Shown: positions 1-7,454, counted from the stretch's first letter. The stretch: DNA of 19,091 bases from JAVJUS01 sp040220455 (GCA_040220455.1 JAVJUS010000115.1:1-19091), one strand, 5' to 3'. Notes: a model not told the origin generated them from the sequence alone. Numbers and translations are program-made.

Positions 1-1284
1 CGGGGAGCTGCCGCCGGTCGACAAGTCCCGCTGGGGCAAGCGGGAGCCGCGCCCTTCGCCCGCTTCGACGTCAATCCGCTCTCCCTCCAGGACCCGGACC
101 TGGAGCCGGTGGAGACGTTCCGCGACCTGGCGTCGGACCCGACGACCACGCCCTATCGCGTCGACGTCCTGGCCGACGGGCCCGAGGCCGCGTCGACGCT
201 GGCCGAGCGGCTGGGCGCGCTGCCGGAGGTCGGCCGGGTGATCACCCTGGCCCGGTTCGTGCCGGCCGACCAGGACGCCAAGCTCGCCCTGATCGACGAG
301 CTCGCCTGGACGCTGACGCCCGTCCTGACCGCGCCGAACAGCCCACCCGCGATCGACGCCGCCGCGCGCCGGGCCGTGCTCGAGACGTTCGCCGCGGCCG
401 TGGCGGCGACGGCTCCCGCCGAGCCGGCATCGGTCGATCGGGCGCTCGCCCACTTGGCCGCCGCGGTCGAGCAGTTCCTGGCCGAGCGGGCGCCGGACGC
501 GGAGGCCGGCGCCGCGGCGCTCGCCGATCTCGAGGACGCGGTGCTGGCCGACCTGCCCGGCTGGCTCGACGACCTGCGTACGGCGATGGAAGCCGGGCCG
601 GTGAGCCTCGGGGATCTGCCGGCCGCCCTGCGGGAGCGCTGGACGACCGCCGACGGCCGCACCCGGATCGAGGTCCTGCCCGCCGAGCCGATCGAGGGCC
701 CGGAAGACATGCGCCGCTTCGCCGACGCGGTCCTGGCGGTCGAGCCGACCGCGACCGGCACGCCGGTGGTGGTCACCGAAGCGAGCCGCGCGGTCGTCGG
801 CGCCTTCGTCCAGGCGACGGCGGTCACAGCCGCGGGCATCCTGCTGCTCCTGCTCGCGGTCTATCGCGACATCCGCGACGTGGCGGTCACGCTGGCCCCG
901 CTGACCCTGGCCGCGCTGCTGACCTTCGCGGCCTCGGCAGTCGCCGGGCTCGCCTTCAACTTCGCCAATATCATCGTCCTGCCGCTATTGCTGGCGCTGG
1001 GGGTTAGCGGCTGTATCCAGATCGTCTCGCGCTGGCGGGCCGCGTTGCGCACGGGCGGCGACACGGCCACGGTCATGGCGTCGAGCACGCCGCGCGCGGT
1101 GCTGCTGAGCGCGCTGACCACCGCGGCGTCGTTCGGCAGCCTCGCGGTGTCCGAGCATCGCGGCACGGCCAGCATGGGCGAGCTGTTGACCATCGCCATC
1201 GCGGCGACGCTGTTCGCCAGTCTGCTCGCCCTGCCGGCGCTGCTGGCCCTGCGGGACCGGTCCCGCGCGCGACGACGCTCGTAG
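1..1284 (+). CDS. hpnN: HpnN-like hopanoid/RND (MMPL) exporter, C-terminal half, 5' truncated
   Basis: Inner-membrane RND-superfamily transporter of the HpnN type, a family that moves hopanoids toward the outer membrane. The frame is open to the left edge, so the N-terminal half is missing. From about base 52 the reading is PFARFDVNPLSLQDPD, the family's entry into its second periplasmic domain, followed by a PADQDAKLALID motif. About 220 periplasmic residues then lead to five predicted membrane helices at roughly 793-864, 874-948, 961-1019, 1087-1149 and 1174-1251, including FNFANIIVLPLLLALG, which is typical of HpnN. The GTG at 109 is internal, not a start. The first ~50 bases do not read like the helix expected before this domain (see findings). 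The stop at 1282-1284 lies 14 bases from the convergent nuclease-like gene. Family call fairly sure; hopanoid as substrate is inferred, since no hpn neighbours are visible. Confidence 0.8.
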   Translation, partial: RGAAAGRQVPLGQAGAAPFARFDVNPLSLQDPDLEPVETFRDLASDPTTTPYRVDVLADGPEAASTLAERLGALPEVGRVITLARFVPADQDAKLALIDELAWTLTPVLTAPNSPPAIDAAARRAVLETFAAAVAATAPAEPASVDRALAHLAAAVEQFLAERAPDAEAGAAALADLEDAVLADLPGWLDDLRTAMEAGPVSLGDLPAALRERWTTADGRTRIEVLPAEPIEGPEDMRRFADAVLAVEPTATGTPVVVTEASRAVVGAFVQATAVTAAGILLLLLAVYRDIRDVAVTLAPLTLAALLTFAASAVAGLAFNFANIIVLPLLLALGVSGCIQIVSRWRAALRTGGDTATVMASSTPRAVLLSALTTAASFGSLAVSEHRGTASMGELLTIAIAATLFASLLALPALLALRDRSRARRRS

Positions 1285-1298
1285 CGCGTCGGGAACGC

Positions 1299-1841
1299 CT
1301 ACCGCTGCCGCGCGCGCCAGATGCGCGGGCGTTCGAAGCGGCCGGACCACAGGCCGGCGCGGTTGGATCGGGCGCGGGCTTCCAGGTACTCGTACCGGTC
1401 CGACAGGCCGCGATAGGAGACCGCCCAGCCGCCGGCGAGCATGTAGGCGCCGATGTCCTTGGTCTCGTCGCGCACGCAGATGCCGGTGACATCGCCCGTC
1501 AGCAGCTCGGCGTGGATCGTGCAGGTCAGGATCGCCTCGCCCATCATGCGTTGGAGCATGTTGCGCGAGGCGGCGGCGCAGTCGTATTCCCGCCCGTCGC
1601 GGGCCCGGCAGGTCTGGCCCGGATCGGGCGCGTCGAGGCCGTAGAGCCGGACGGTCTGCCCGCCGATCCGGAGCCGGTCGCCCTCGATCGCCTGGCCGCG
1701 CCCCTCCACGATCAGGGGCGGGTCGTACTGGCGTTGCGCCTGGGCGGCGCTCTCGGCCATCAGCACGACGGCGACGGCCGCCAGTGCCGGAAGCATCGGC
1801 CGGGCGTGGCGGAGACGGATCGGGCGGCGAGCGGCGGTCAT
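1299..1841 (-). CDS. Secreted staphylococcal nuclease (thermonuclease)-like protein, possibly inactive
   Basis: A 180-residue protein with a basic N-terminus and hydrophobic stretch (about residues 16-35, ending in AQAQ), which looks like a signal peptide, so it is likely periplasmic or secreted. The SNase-like beta-barrel follows: the motif RLYGLDAPDPGQTC (residues 65-78) holds the usual Arg and first Asp, with Asp73 where nucleases have Glu. The family ending GWAVSYRGLSDRYEYLEARARS...GLWSGRFERPRIWR is intact. The segment normally reading D-R-Y-G-R is LLTGD here, so the second catalytic Arg appears to be Asp117. Four Cys probably form disulfides. The start is uncertain: no clear ribosome binding site precedes the ATG at 1839-1841, and Met16 (1794-1796) is an alternative. 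Function may be binding rather than cleavage. Confidence 0.75.
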   Translation of the reverse strand: MTAARRPIRLRHARPMLPALAAVAVVLMAESAAQAQRQYDPPLIVEGRGQAIEGDRLRIGGQTVRLYGLDAPDPGQTCRARDGREYDCAAASRNMLQRMMGEAILTCTIHAELLTGDVTGICVRDETKDIGAYMLAGGWAVSYRGLSDRYEYLEARARSNRAGLWSGRFERPRIWRARQR

Positions 1842-2154
1842 TGTCGAGGGCGCGCAAGGGATGAGTGACGGGGCGCCGCATTGACGCCCGGGACCGGTTG
1901 ACCGGCGATTAACGCGGGCCTGATCCGCGTGGCGCGCGGAGGCCCGAGCGCCCGCGGTGCCCGAAACCCCTTGCGCCGGGCGGCACCCGGGTCCATCTTC
2001 CCGGCGCTGGTTACCAGGGCGGCTTACTCCGACGGCGGCTGCCCGTTTCGTGATCCGGACGACCGGTTCCTCGAGATACCCGCTTACTCAAGACCGTTGA
2101 CGACCCGGTGGCGAGCGCCGAGCGCGCCGCCACCCGACGACCAAGGACGACAGA
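1842..2154. other. Intergenic region between divergent nuclease-like and csp genes
   Basis: These 313 bases carry no convincing gene; the short open frames here are random GC-rich ones. The octamer GCTTACTC occurs twice in direct orientation at 2022-2029 and 2082-2089, 60 bases apart, upstream of the cold-shock gene. A TTGACG hexamer lies at 2097-2102, but no good -10 follows at 17 bases. The stretch should hold the csp promoter and 5' leader. I could not assign promoter elements with confidence. Confidence 0.4.
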
Positions 2155-2361
2155 ATGCAGACCGGTATCGTTAAGTGGTTCAACACGACCAAGGGCTTCG
2201 GCTTCATCGCCCCGGACGAGGGCGCCAAGGACGTGTTCGTCCACATCAGCGCCGTCGAGCGGGCGGGCCTTTCGGGCCTGAACGAGGGCCAGCGCGTCAG
2301 CTTCGAGCTCGAGCGCGGCCGCGACGGGCGCAGCTCGGCGGGTAACCTCCAGGTCGAGTAA
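2155..2361 (+). CDS. cspA: Cold-shock protein, CspA family
   Basis: A 68-residue single cold-shock domain, the usual length for the family. The RNA-binding motifs RNP1 (KGFGFI, residues 13-18) and RNP2 (VFVHIS, residues 27-32) are complete, and the N-terminus has the usual TGIVKWFNTTKGFGF. Such proteins bind single-stranded RNA and DNA and act as RNA chaperones in the cytoplasm. The ATG at 2155 has an AAGGA-type ribosome binding site about 8 bases upstream. The gene is monocistronic: it is followed after about 50 bases by a strong hairpin and then a convergent gene. The particular csp paralogue cannot be told from sequence, so the symbol is generic. Confidence 0.95.
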   Translation: MQTGIVKWFNTTKGFGFIAPDEGAKDVFVHISAVERAGLSGLNEGQRVSFELERGRDGRSSAGNLQVE

Positions 2362-2414
2362 CCGCGATCGTCCGTCCGACGTCGCCCCCGGGCGGCGCCG
2401 GACGGAGACGAGAC

Positions 2415-2454
2415 CGACGGCCGGTCGTCCCTTGAACGGGGCGGCCGGCCGTCG
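2415..2454 (+). terminator. Long GC-rich hairpin between convergent csp and yedK-like genes
   Basis: Two 17-base arms, 2415-2431 and 2438-2454, pair throughout with two G-U wobbles and a 6-base loop (TTGAAC). The plus-strand transcript continues into CCGTTTCGG, so the T-tract is short. Its position 54 bases after the csp stop and 62 bases before the stop of the opposing SRAP gene suggests a terminator, possibly working for both strands. Confidence 0.6.
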
Positions 2455-2515
2455 CCGTTTCGGGGCTCCTTTCCTGGCCGGCTCGGCACCTGCCCCCGCC
2501 GGCTGGCTCCCCGGT

Positions 2516-3253
2516 TCAGAACAGCGAACCCTGCTCGGCCAGGGGCGCGACCAGGCCCTCGTCGTCGTTGCGCACGTTGCCGACCCGCCGGTCGACCGGA
2601 TAGGCCTCCATCGCGCTCGGGTCGTGCGGGCGGATCAGCGCGGTTGCCGCCTCCCGCTCGCCGTCGAGCCAGGCGTCGAAATCCGCCGGGTCCAGGATCA
2701 CCGGCATCCGGTCGTGGATCGGCGCGACCAGGGCGTTGGCCCGGGTGGTGACGATGGTGCAGGTCTCCCGCCGCTCGCCCTCGGGGCTCGTCCAGTCCGA
2801 CCACAGCCCGGCGAAGCCGAAGGGCGCGCCGGAGGCCAGGCGGATGCGATAGGGCTGCTTTCCGCCCTCGACCTTCTTCCATTCGTAGAAGCCGTCGGCG
2901 ACGACCAGGCAGCGGCGCTTGGCGAAGCTGTCCCGGAAGGCGGGCTTGTCGGCGACGCTCTCGCCGCGCGCGTTGATCAGCTTGTTGGCGATCGTCGCGT
3001 CCTTGGCCCAGAACGGGATCAGGCCCCAGGTGACGGTGACGAGCTCGCGCCGGCGCGCCGACTCCCCGTCGCCCGGATCGCCACTGCCCGAATCACCGTC
3101 GCCCGACCGCCTTTCGCGCGGGGGCCGGCGCACGATGGGCACGCTCTGCGACGGCGCCACGTTGTAGCGTGGCGCCAGATTCGGGCGTTCGGCGACCTCG
3201 AAGACGTCGCGGATCGCCTCGAGCGGCGCGGTAATCGTGTAACGCCCGCACAT
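2516..3253 (-). CDS. yedK: SRAP / YedK (HMCES-type) abasic-site DNA-protein crosslink protein
   Basis: A 245-residue SOS-response-associated peptidase (SRAP) protein. The family covalently caps abasic sites in single-stranded DNA through Cys2 after removal of Met1. The Met at 3251-3253 is chosen because it gives MCGRYT with Cys2 at the mature N-terminus, and AAAGGAG lies about 8 bases before it; the longer open frame upstream would block the catalytic Cys. Family residues are present: Cys2, Asn31 (YNVAP), Glu124 (GFYEWK) and His180 (IHDRMPV), with WGLIPFWAKD and NARGES also intact. Residues 50-66 form an extra low-complexity Gly/Asp/Ser run between the first strand and WGLIP. It is divergent from the CoxL-like gene, with 125 bases between them. 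Its activity can be predicted confidently from the intact residues. Confidence 0.93.
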   Translation of the reverse strand: MCGRYTITAPLEAIRDVFEVAERPNLAPRYNVAPSQSVPIVRRPPRERRSGDGDSGSGDPGDGESARRRELVTVTWGLIPFWAKDATIANKLINARGESVADKPAFRDSFAKRRCLVVADGFYEWKKVEGGKQPYRIRLASGAPFGFAGLWSDWTSPEGERRETCTIVTTRANALVAPIHDRMPVILDPADFDAWLDGEREAATALIRPHDPSAMEAYPVDRRVGNVRNDDEGLVAPLAEQGSLF

Positions 3254-3309
3254 TCTCCCGTCTCCTTTGCTGGCCACCGGGCGAAACCGTCGCGGCCGGC
3301 CCTGCGTCG

Positions 3310-3338
3310 TTGACGCCGGACGCCTCCTCGGGAAATGT
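3310..3338 (+). promoter_or_regulatory. Weak candidate promoter for the CoxL-like gene
   Basis: TTGACG at 3310-3315 resembles a -35 element and is followed after 17 bases by AAATGT at 3333-3338, a poor -10. The position 41 bases before the ATG of the CoxL-like gene fits. The weak -10 keeps this tentative. Confidence 0.25.
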
Positions 3339-3378
3339 AGGCGCCCTTCGGACTCCGCCGACAGCAAGGGTAGCAGCC

Positions 3379-5694
3379 ATGGCCAAATTCGGCATCGGAC
3401 AGGGTGTGCCGCGCACCGAGGATCCCCGCCTGCTGACGGGCAAGGGGCGGTACACCGACGACGTCCGGCTCGACCGCCAGGCCTATGCCGTCTTCGTGCG
3501 CTCGCCGGTCGCCCACGCCGACATCACGGGCATCGACCTGGACGAGGCCAAGGCCGTGCCCGGCGTGCTGGCGATCTACACGGTCGAGGACCTGGACCGC
3601 GACGAGATCGGGGAGCTTCCCTGCCTCGCCCCGGCCAAGAGCCGCGACGACGTCCCCTTCTTCGCCCCGCCGCGCCCGGCGCTGGCGCGCGGGCGCGTAC
3701 GTCATGTCGGCGAGCCGGTGGCGGTCGTCATCGCGGACAGCATGAACGCCGCGCGCGACGCCGCCGACCTGGTCATGGTCGACTACGACACCCTGCCGGC
3801 GACCGTCGAGACGGCGGAGACTCTGAAGGACGGCCAGCCGCAGATCTGGGACAAGGCGCGCAACAACCTCTGCTTCGACTGGGACATGGGCGACAAGGCG
3901 GAGACCGACGCCCTGTTCGACAAGGCGGCCTCGGTCGTCTCGCTCGACCTGGTCAACAACCGGGTGGTCGCCAATTCGATGGAGGGTCGGGCCTGCCACG
4001 CGGACTTCGATCCCGACAGCGGCGTCCACACCCTCTATGTCTCGAGCCAGGGCGTGCACGGGCTGCGCAACCAGCTCGCCAGCATGATCTTCCGCGTGCC
4101 GAACGAGAAGATGCACGTGCTGACCACCGATGTCGGCGGCGGCTTCGGCATGAAGATCTTCATGTACCCGGAATACATTGTCACCCTCTACGCCGCGACC
4201 AAGCTGCACCGCCCGGTCAAGTGGACGGCCGAGCGCTCGGAGGGCTTCATCAGCGACGACCACGGCCGCGACCACGTGGTCCATGCCGAGCTCGCGCTCG
4301 ACGGCGAGGGCCGGTTCCTGGCGCTGCGCACGGACACGATTTCCAATCTCGGCGCCTATCTGAGCAACTTCGCCCCCTTCGTGGCGACCGAGGCCGGCCA
4401 GCGCATGCTCAACGGCCTCTACACGCTGCAGCGCATCCATGCGCGGGTGCGCGGTGTGTTCACCAATACCCAGCCGGTCGACGCCTATCGCGGCGCCGGG
4501 CGGCCGGAGGCGGCCTTCCTGATCGAGCGGCTGGTCGACCATGCCGCCCGCCAACTCGGCTACGACCCGGCGGAGCTGCGCCGGCGCAACTTCATCCCGC
4601 CCGACGCCATGCCCTACGAGACGGCGACGGGCCTGACCTACGATTCCGGCGAGTTCGCCCGCAACATGGACGAGGCGCTGGAAATCTCCGACTGGAAGGG
4701 CGCGGCCGAGCGCAAGCGCGCCGCCGAGGCCCGCGGCAAGATCCTGGGCATCGGGCTCGCCACCTATGTCGAGGCCTGCGCCGGCGGCTCGCCCGAGGTC
4801 TCGACCCTGACCGTGGACCGCTCGGGCAAGGCGACGCTGCTGATCGGGACCCAGTCCAACGGCCAGGGCCACGACACCGCCTACAAGCAGGTGGTCGGCG
4901 AGTATCTGGGCATCGATCCGGCCGACGTGGAGGTCGTCCAGGGCGACAGCTTCCGCATCGCGACGGGAGGCGGCACCGGCGGATCGCGCTCGGTGCCGGT
5001 CGGCGGCATGGCGGTCGCCGAGGCCTCGCTCAAGATCCAGGAGAAGGCCAAGGCGAAGGCGGCCGAGATCCTGGAGGCCGCGGCGCCGGACATCGTCTTC
5101 TCCGACGGCACCTTCTCGATCGTCGGCACCGACCGCTCGGTGACCTTCGCGGAAGTGGCGGCGAAGTCGGCCGAGGAGACGGCGTTCGAGGAGGCGGGCG
5201 AGTTCGCCCCGCCCGAGGCCACCTTCCCCAACGGCGCCCACATCGTCGAAGTCGAGATCGACCGCGACACCGGCGAGGTGGGGATCACGCGCTACACGGT
5301 GGTCGACGACTTCGGCAAGGTGATGAACCCGCTGATGGTCGCCGGCCAGGTCCATGGCGGCATCGCCCAGGGCATCGGCCAGGCGCTGCTGGAGCACACC
5401 GTCTTCGACGAGGACGGCCAGCTCGTCACCGGCTCGTTCATGGACTACACCATGCCGCGCGCCGACAACCTGCCGTTCCTGACCTTCAAGTACAACGAGG
5501 TACCCTGCCGGACCAATCCGCTGGGTATCAAGGGCGCGGGCGAGGCCGGGGCGATCGGCGCGCCGCCGGCGATCATCAACGCCATCGTCGACGCGCTGGC
5601 GCCCTTCGGCGTGGAGCACGTGGACATGCCCGCCACGGCGGAGAGGATCTGGCGCCTGATCCCGAGGGCGGAGCCCGGCCTTGCCGCCGAGTGA
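3379..5694 (+). CDS. Xanthine dehydrogenase-family Mo-binding large subunit (form-II CoxL-like)
   Basis: A 771-residue molybdopterin-cytosine-dinucleotide hydroxylase large subunit. Start ATG 3379 gives MAKFGIGQGVPRTEDPRLL, the usual family beginning, with an AAGGGT site just upstream. Cofactor and active-site motifs appear in order: GGGFGMK (253-259), AYRGAGRPE (369-377), QGHDT (496-500), GGTGGSRS (around 530) and GAGEAG with the catalytic Glu722. The loop AYRGAGR marks form-II enzymes; true CO dehydrogenase (form I) has AYRCSFR, so CO is probably not the substrate. The medium (FAD) and small (2Fe-2S) subunits are not adjacent: upstream is the divergent SRAP gene and downstream is cysQ, which overlaps it by 14 bases. 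The actual substrate cannot be inferred; aldehydes or N-heterocycles are typical of the wider family. Confidence 0.92.
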   Translation: MAKFGIGQGVPRTEDPRLLTGKGRYTDDVRLDRQAYAVFVRSPVAHADITGIDLDEAKAVPGVLAIYTVEDLDRDEIGELPCLAPAKSRDDVPFFAPPRPALARGRVRHVGEPVAVVIADSMNAARDAADLVMVDYDTLPATVETAETLKDGQPQIWDKARNNLCFDWDMGDKAETDALFDKAASVVSLDLVNNRVVANSMEGRACHADFDPDSGVHTLYVSSQGVHGLRNQLASMIFRVPNEKMHVLTTDVGGGFGMKIFMYPEYIVTLYAATKLHRPVKWTAERSEGFISDDHGRDHVVHAELALDGEGRFLALRTDTISNLGAYLSNFAPFVATEAGQRMLNGLYTLQRIHARVRGVFTNTQPVDAYRGAGRPEAAFLIERLVDHAARQLGYDPAELRRRNFIPPDAMPYETATGLTYDSGEFARNMDEALEISDWKGAAERKRAAEARGKILGIGLATYVEACAGGSPEVSTLTVDRSGKATLLIGTQSNGQGHDTAYKQVVGEYLGIDPADVEVVQGDSFRIATGGGTGGSRSVPVGGMAVAEASLKIQEKAKAKAAEILEAAAPDIVFSDGTFSIVGTDRSVTFAEVAAKSAEETAFEEAGEFAPPEATFPNGAHIVEVEIDRDTGEVGITRYTVVDDFGKVMNPLMVAGQVHGGIAQGIGQALLEHTVFDEDGQLVTGSFMDYTMPRADNLPFLTFKYNEVPCRTNPLGIKGAGEAGAIGAPPAIINAIVDALAPFGVEHVDMPATAERIWRLIPRAEPGLAAE

Positions 5695-6499
5695 GACCGC
5701 CGCCCCCGATCTCGCCGGCATCGCGGCGTCGACCGGGGAAGACCTGCTGGTACAGGTGACGGCGCTCGCCCTCGAGGCGGGCGCCGCGATCCTGAAGATC
5801 TACACGGGCCCCGAGATCGCCGCGGCCGAGAAGGCCGACGGCAGCCCGGTGACCGCCGCGGACGAGGCGGCGGAGGCGGTGATCCTCGACGGGCTCGCCC
5901 GGATCGCGCCGAACGTTCCGGTGGTTGCGGAGGAGGCCGTCAGCCGCTCGGGCGCGCCGGACACGGCGTCGGCCGGGCGGTTCTGGCTGGTCGACCCGCT
6001 CGACGGGACGAAGGAGTTCCTCAACCGCAACGGCGAGTTCACGGTCAACATCGCCCTGGTCCAGGACGGCCGGCCGGTGCTGGGGGTCGTCCACGCTCCG
6101 GCCCTGGCGGAGACCTATTCCGGCGCCGTCGGTCTCGGCGCCTGGCATGCGGACAACCGGGAGCGCCGGGTCATCACTGCCCGCCATCCGGGGCCGGAGG
6201 GCCTCGTCGTCGTCGCCAGCCGGTCCCATGGCGATCCGGCCGCGCTCGACCGCTTCCTGGAAGGCCGGCGGGTGGCCGGCCGGCGCGAGGTCGGGAGCTC
6301 GCTCAAATTCTGCCTCGTGGCCGCGGGCGAAGCCGATCTCTATCCCCGCTTCGGCCGGACCATGGAATGGGACACGGCGGCCGGCCATGCGGTACTCGCC
6401 GCCGCCGGCGGCCGTGTGACCGACCTAGACGGGGCCCCCCTGCGCTACGGCAAGCCCGGATTCGACACCCCCCATTTCGTCGCCCGCGGGCGGGAATGA
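5681..6499 (+). CDS. cysQ: 3'(2'),5'-bisphosphate nucleotidase CysQ (inositol monophosphatase family)
   Basis: A 272-residue Mg2+-dependent phosphatase that hydrolyses the 3'-phosphate of PAP, the by-product of sulfate assimilation. Metal-site motifs are complete: VAEE (Glu84, Glu85), WLVDPLDGTKEF (102-113, with Asp105 and Asp108) and the C-terminal GRTMEWDTAAGHA. GSSLKFCLVAAGEADLYPR is the signature that separates CysQ from other IMPase-like enzymes. The start is a TTG at 5681, which overlaps the end of the CoxL-like gene by 14 bases. No ATG lies near the N-terminus, so TTG is the best choice; a GTG 66 bases into the gene is an alternative. Translational coupling to the CoxL-like gene is plausible. 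No other sulfur-assimilation gene is visible nearby. Confidence 0.92.
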   Translation: MPPSETAAPDLAGIAASTGEDLLVQVTALALEAGAAILKIYTGPEIAAAEKADGSPVTAADEAAEAVILDGLARIAPNVPVVAEEAVSRSGAPDTASAGRFWLVDPLDGTKEFLNRNGEFTVNIALVQDGRPVLGVVHAPALAETYSGAVGLGAWHADNRERRVITARHPGPEGLVVVASRSHGDPAALDRFLEGRRVAGRREVGSSLKFCLVAAGEADLYPRFGRTMEWDTAAGHAVLAAAGGRVTDLDGAPLRYGKPGFDTPHFVARGRE

Positions 6500-6552
6500 G
6501 GCTTCGCCGCCGCGGCGGATGCGCCGGGGCCGATGCTCTAGGTTGTTGAAGA

Positions 6553-6603
6553 TAGGGCAATTTTTTCCGAACTGATGATTCCATCAGTTCGGAAATTGCC
6601 CTA
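6553..6603. repeat. AT-rich 22-bp inverted repeat just upstream of nadK
   Basis: The left arm (6553-6577) begins TAGGGCAATTT and ends CCGAACTGATG, with three extra T residues between these blocks. The right arm (6582-6603) is the exact reverse complement of those two blocks joined. The loop is ATTC (6578-6581). The stem is therefore 22 bp with one 3-T bulge and is far more AT-rich than its surroundings. It ends 14 bases before the ATG of NAD kinase, where a ribosome binding site would be expected. It could be an RNA leader structure, an operator, the terminator of cysQ, or a small palindromic repeat; the sequence does not decide. No T-tract follows the right arm, which argues against an ordinary plus-strand terminator. 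Confidence 0.85.
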
Positions 6604-6617
6604 ACCTGCGTCCCGCC

Positions 6618-7454
6618 ATGGATACCGATACCGCCTCGGCCGCCGCGACCGGCGACGCCACGGAGACGGGCGGCGCCCCCGCCCTGCCCGACCCGCCAGC
6701 GATCGGCTTCGTCGCGGCCGACACGCCCGAGGCCGGCACGGCGCATGCCGCGCTGGTGAAGCGCTATGGCGGCGTCGACCCGGACGCCGCCGACGTGGTC
6801 GTGGCGCTGGGCGGCGACGGGCTGATGCTGGAATGCCTGCACCGGTTCATGGATCGCGACGTGCCGATCTTCGGCATGAACTGCGGCTCGGTCGGCTTCC
6901 TGCTCAACCGCTATCGCGAGGACGGGCTCGTCGAGCGGCTTCACGGCTCCCAGACCGTGATGCTCCACCCCTTGCGCATGCGCGCCGACACCGTCGACGG
7001 CGAGCATGTCGAGGCGCTGGCGATCAACGAGGTCTCGCTCCTGCGCGAGACGCGCCAGACCGCCAAGCTGCGCATCCAGGTCGATTCGATCGTCCGGCTG
7101 AGCGAGCTGATCTGCGACGGCGTGCTGGTCGCCACGCCGGCGGGCTCGACCGCTTACAATCTCTCCGCCCACGGCCCGATCATTCCGCTGGGCGCTGGCG
7201 TGCTGGCGCTGACGCCGATCAGCGCGTTCCGGCCCCGGCGGTGGCGCGGCGCCCTGCTGCCCCACCACGCGGAGATCGGCTTCGACGTGCTCGAGGCGGC
7301 CAAGCGCCCGGTCTCCGCCGTCGCCGATTATACCGAGGTGCGCGAGGTCGCCCGCGTGCGCGTGTGTGAGGACCGCGCGGTGACGCTGCGGCTTCTCTTC
7401 GATCCGGAGCACAATCTCGAGGAACGCATCCTCAAGGAGCAGTTCGAGGTCTGA
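6618..7454 (+). CDS. nadK: NAD kinase
   Basis: A 278-residue cytoplasmic ATP-NAD kinase that makes NADP. The family motifs are GGDG (65-68, catalytic Asp67), GMNCGSVGFL (86-95), INEVSL (136-141) and TPAGSTAYNLS (173-183), and PVSAVADY near the C-terminus carries a conserved Asp. The length suits alphaproteobacterial NadK, but the first ~28 residues (Ala/Thr/Gly-rich) are an extension before the usual IGFVAAD start. No other ATG or GTG lies close to IGFVAAD, so ATG 6618 is kept. There is no obvious Shine-Dalgarno sequence; the AT-rich palindrome occupies the leader. The downstream metallohydrolase begins 147 bases later. Confidence 0.95.
   Translation: MDTDTASAAATGDATETGGAPALPDPPAIGFVAADTPEAGTAHAALVKRYGGVDPDAADVVVALGGDGLMLECLHRFMDRDVPIFGMNCGSVGFLLNRYREDGLVERLHGSQTVMLHPLRMRADTVDGEHVEALAINEVSLLRETRQTAKLRIQVDSIVRLSELICDGVLVATPAGSTAYNLSAHGPIIPLGAGVLALTPISAFRPRRWRGALLPHHAEIGFDVLEAAKRPVSAVADYTEVREVARVRVCEDRAVTLRLLFDPEHNLEERILKEQFEV

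Noticed and set aside
3379..5694. Aerobic carbon monoxide dehydrogenase (CoxL form I)
   Set aside because: The active-site loop is AYRGAGR rather than AYRCSFR, and coxM and coxS are missing.
3019..5721. A 900-codon open frame on the minus strand opposite the CoxL-like gene, and an 830-codon frame on plus overlapping it
   Set aside because: Both are shadows of the CoxL-like gene: the motifs of that family are in the 3379-5694 frame, and the shadow products are Arg/Gly/Asp-rich without recognisable domains, as expected in high-GC DNA.
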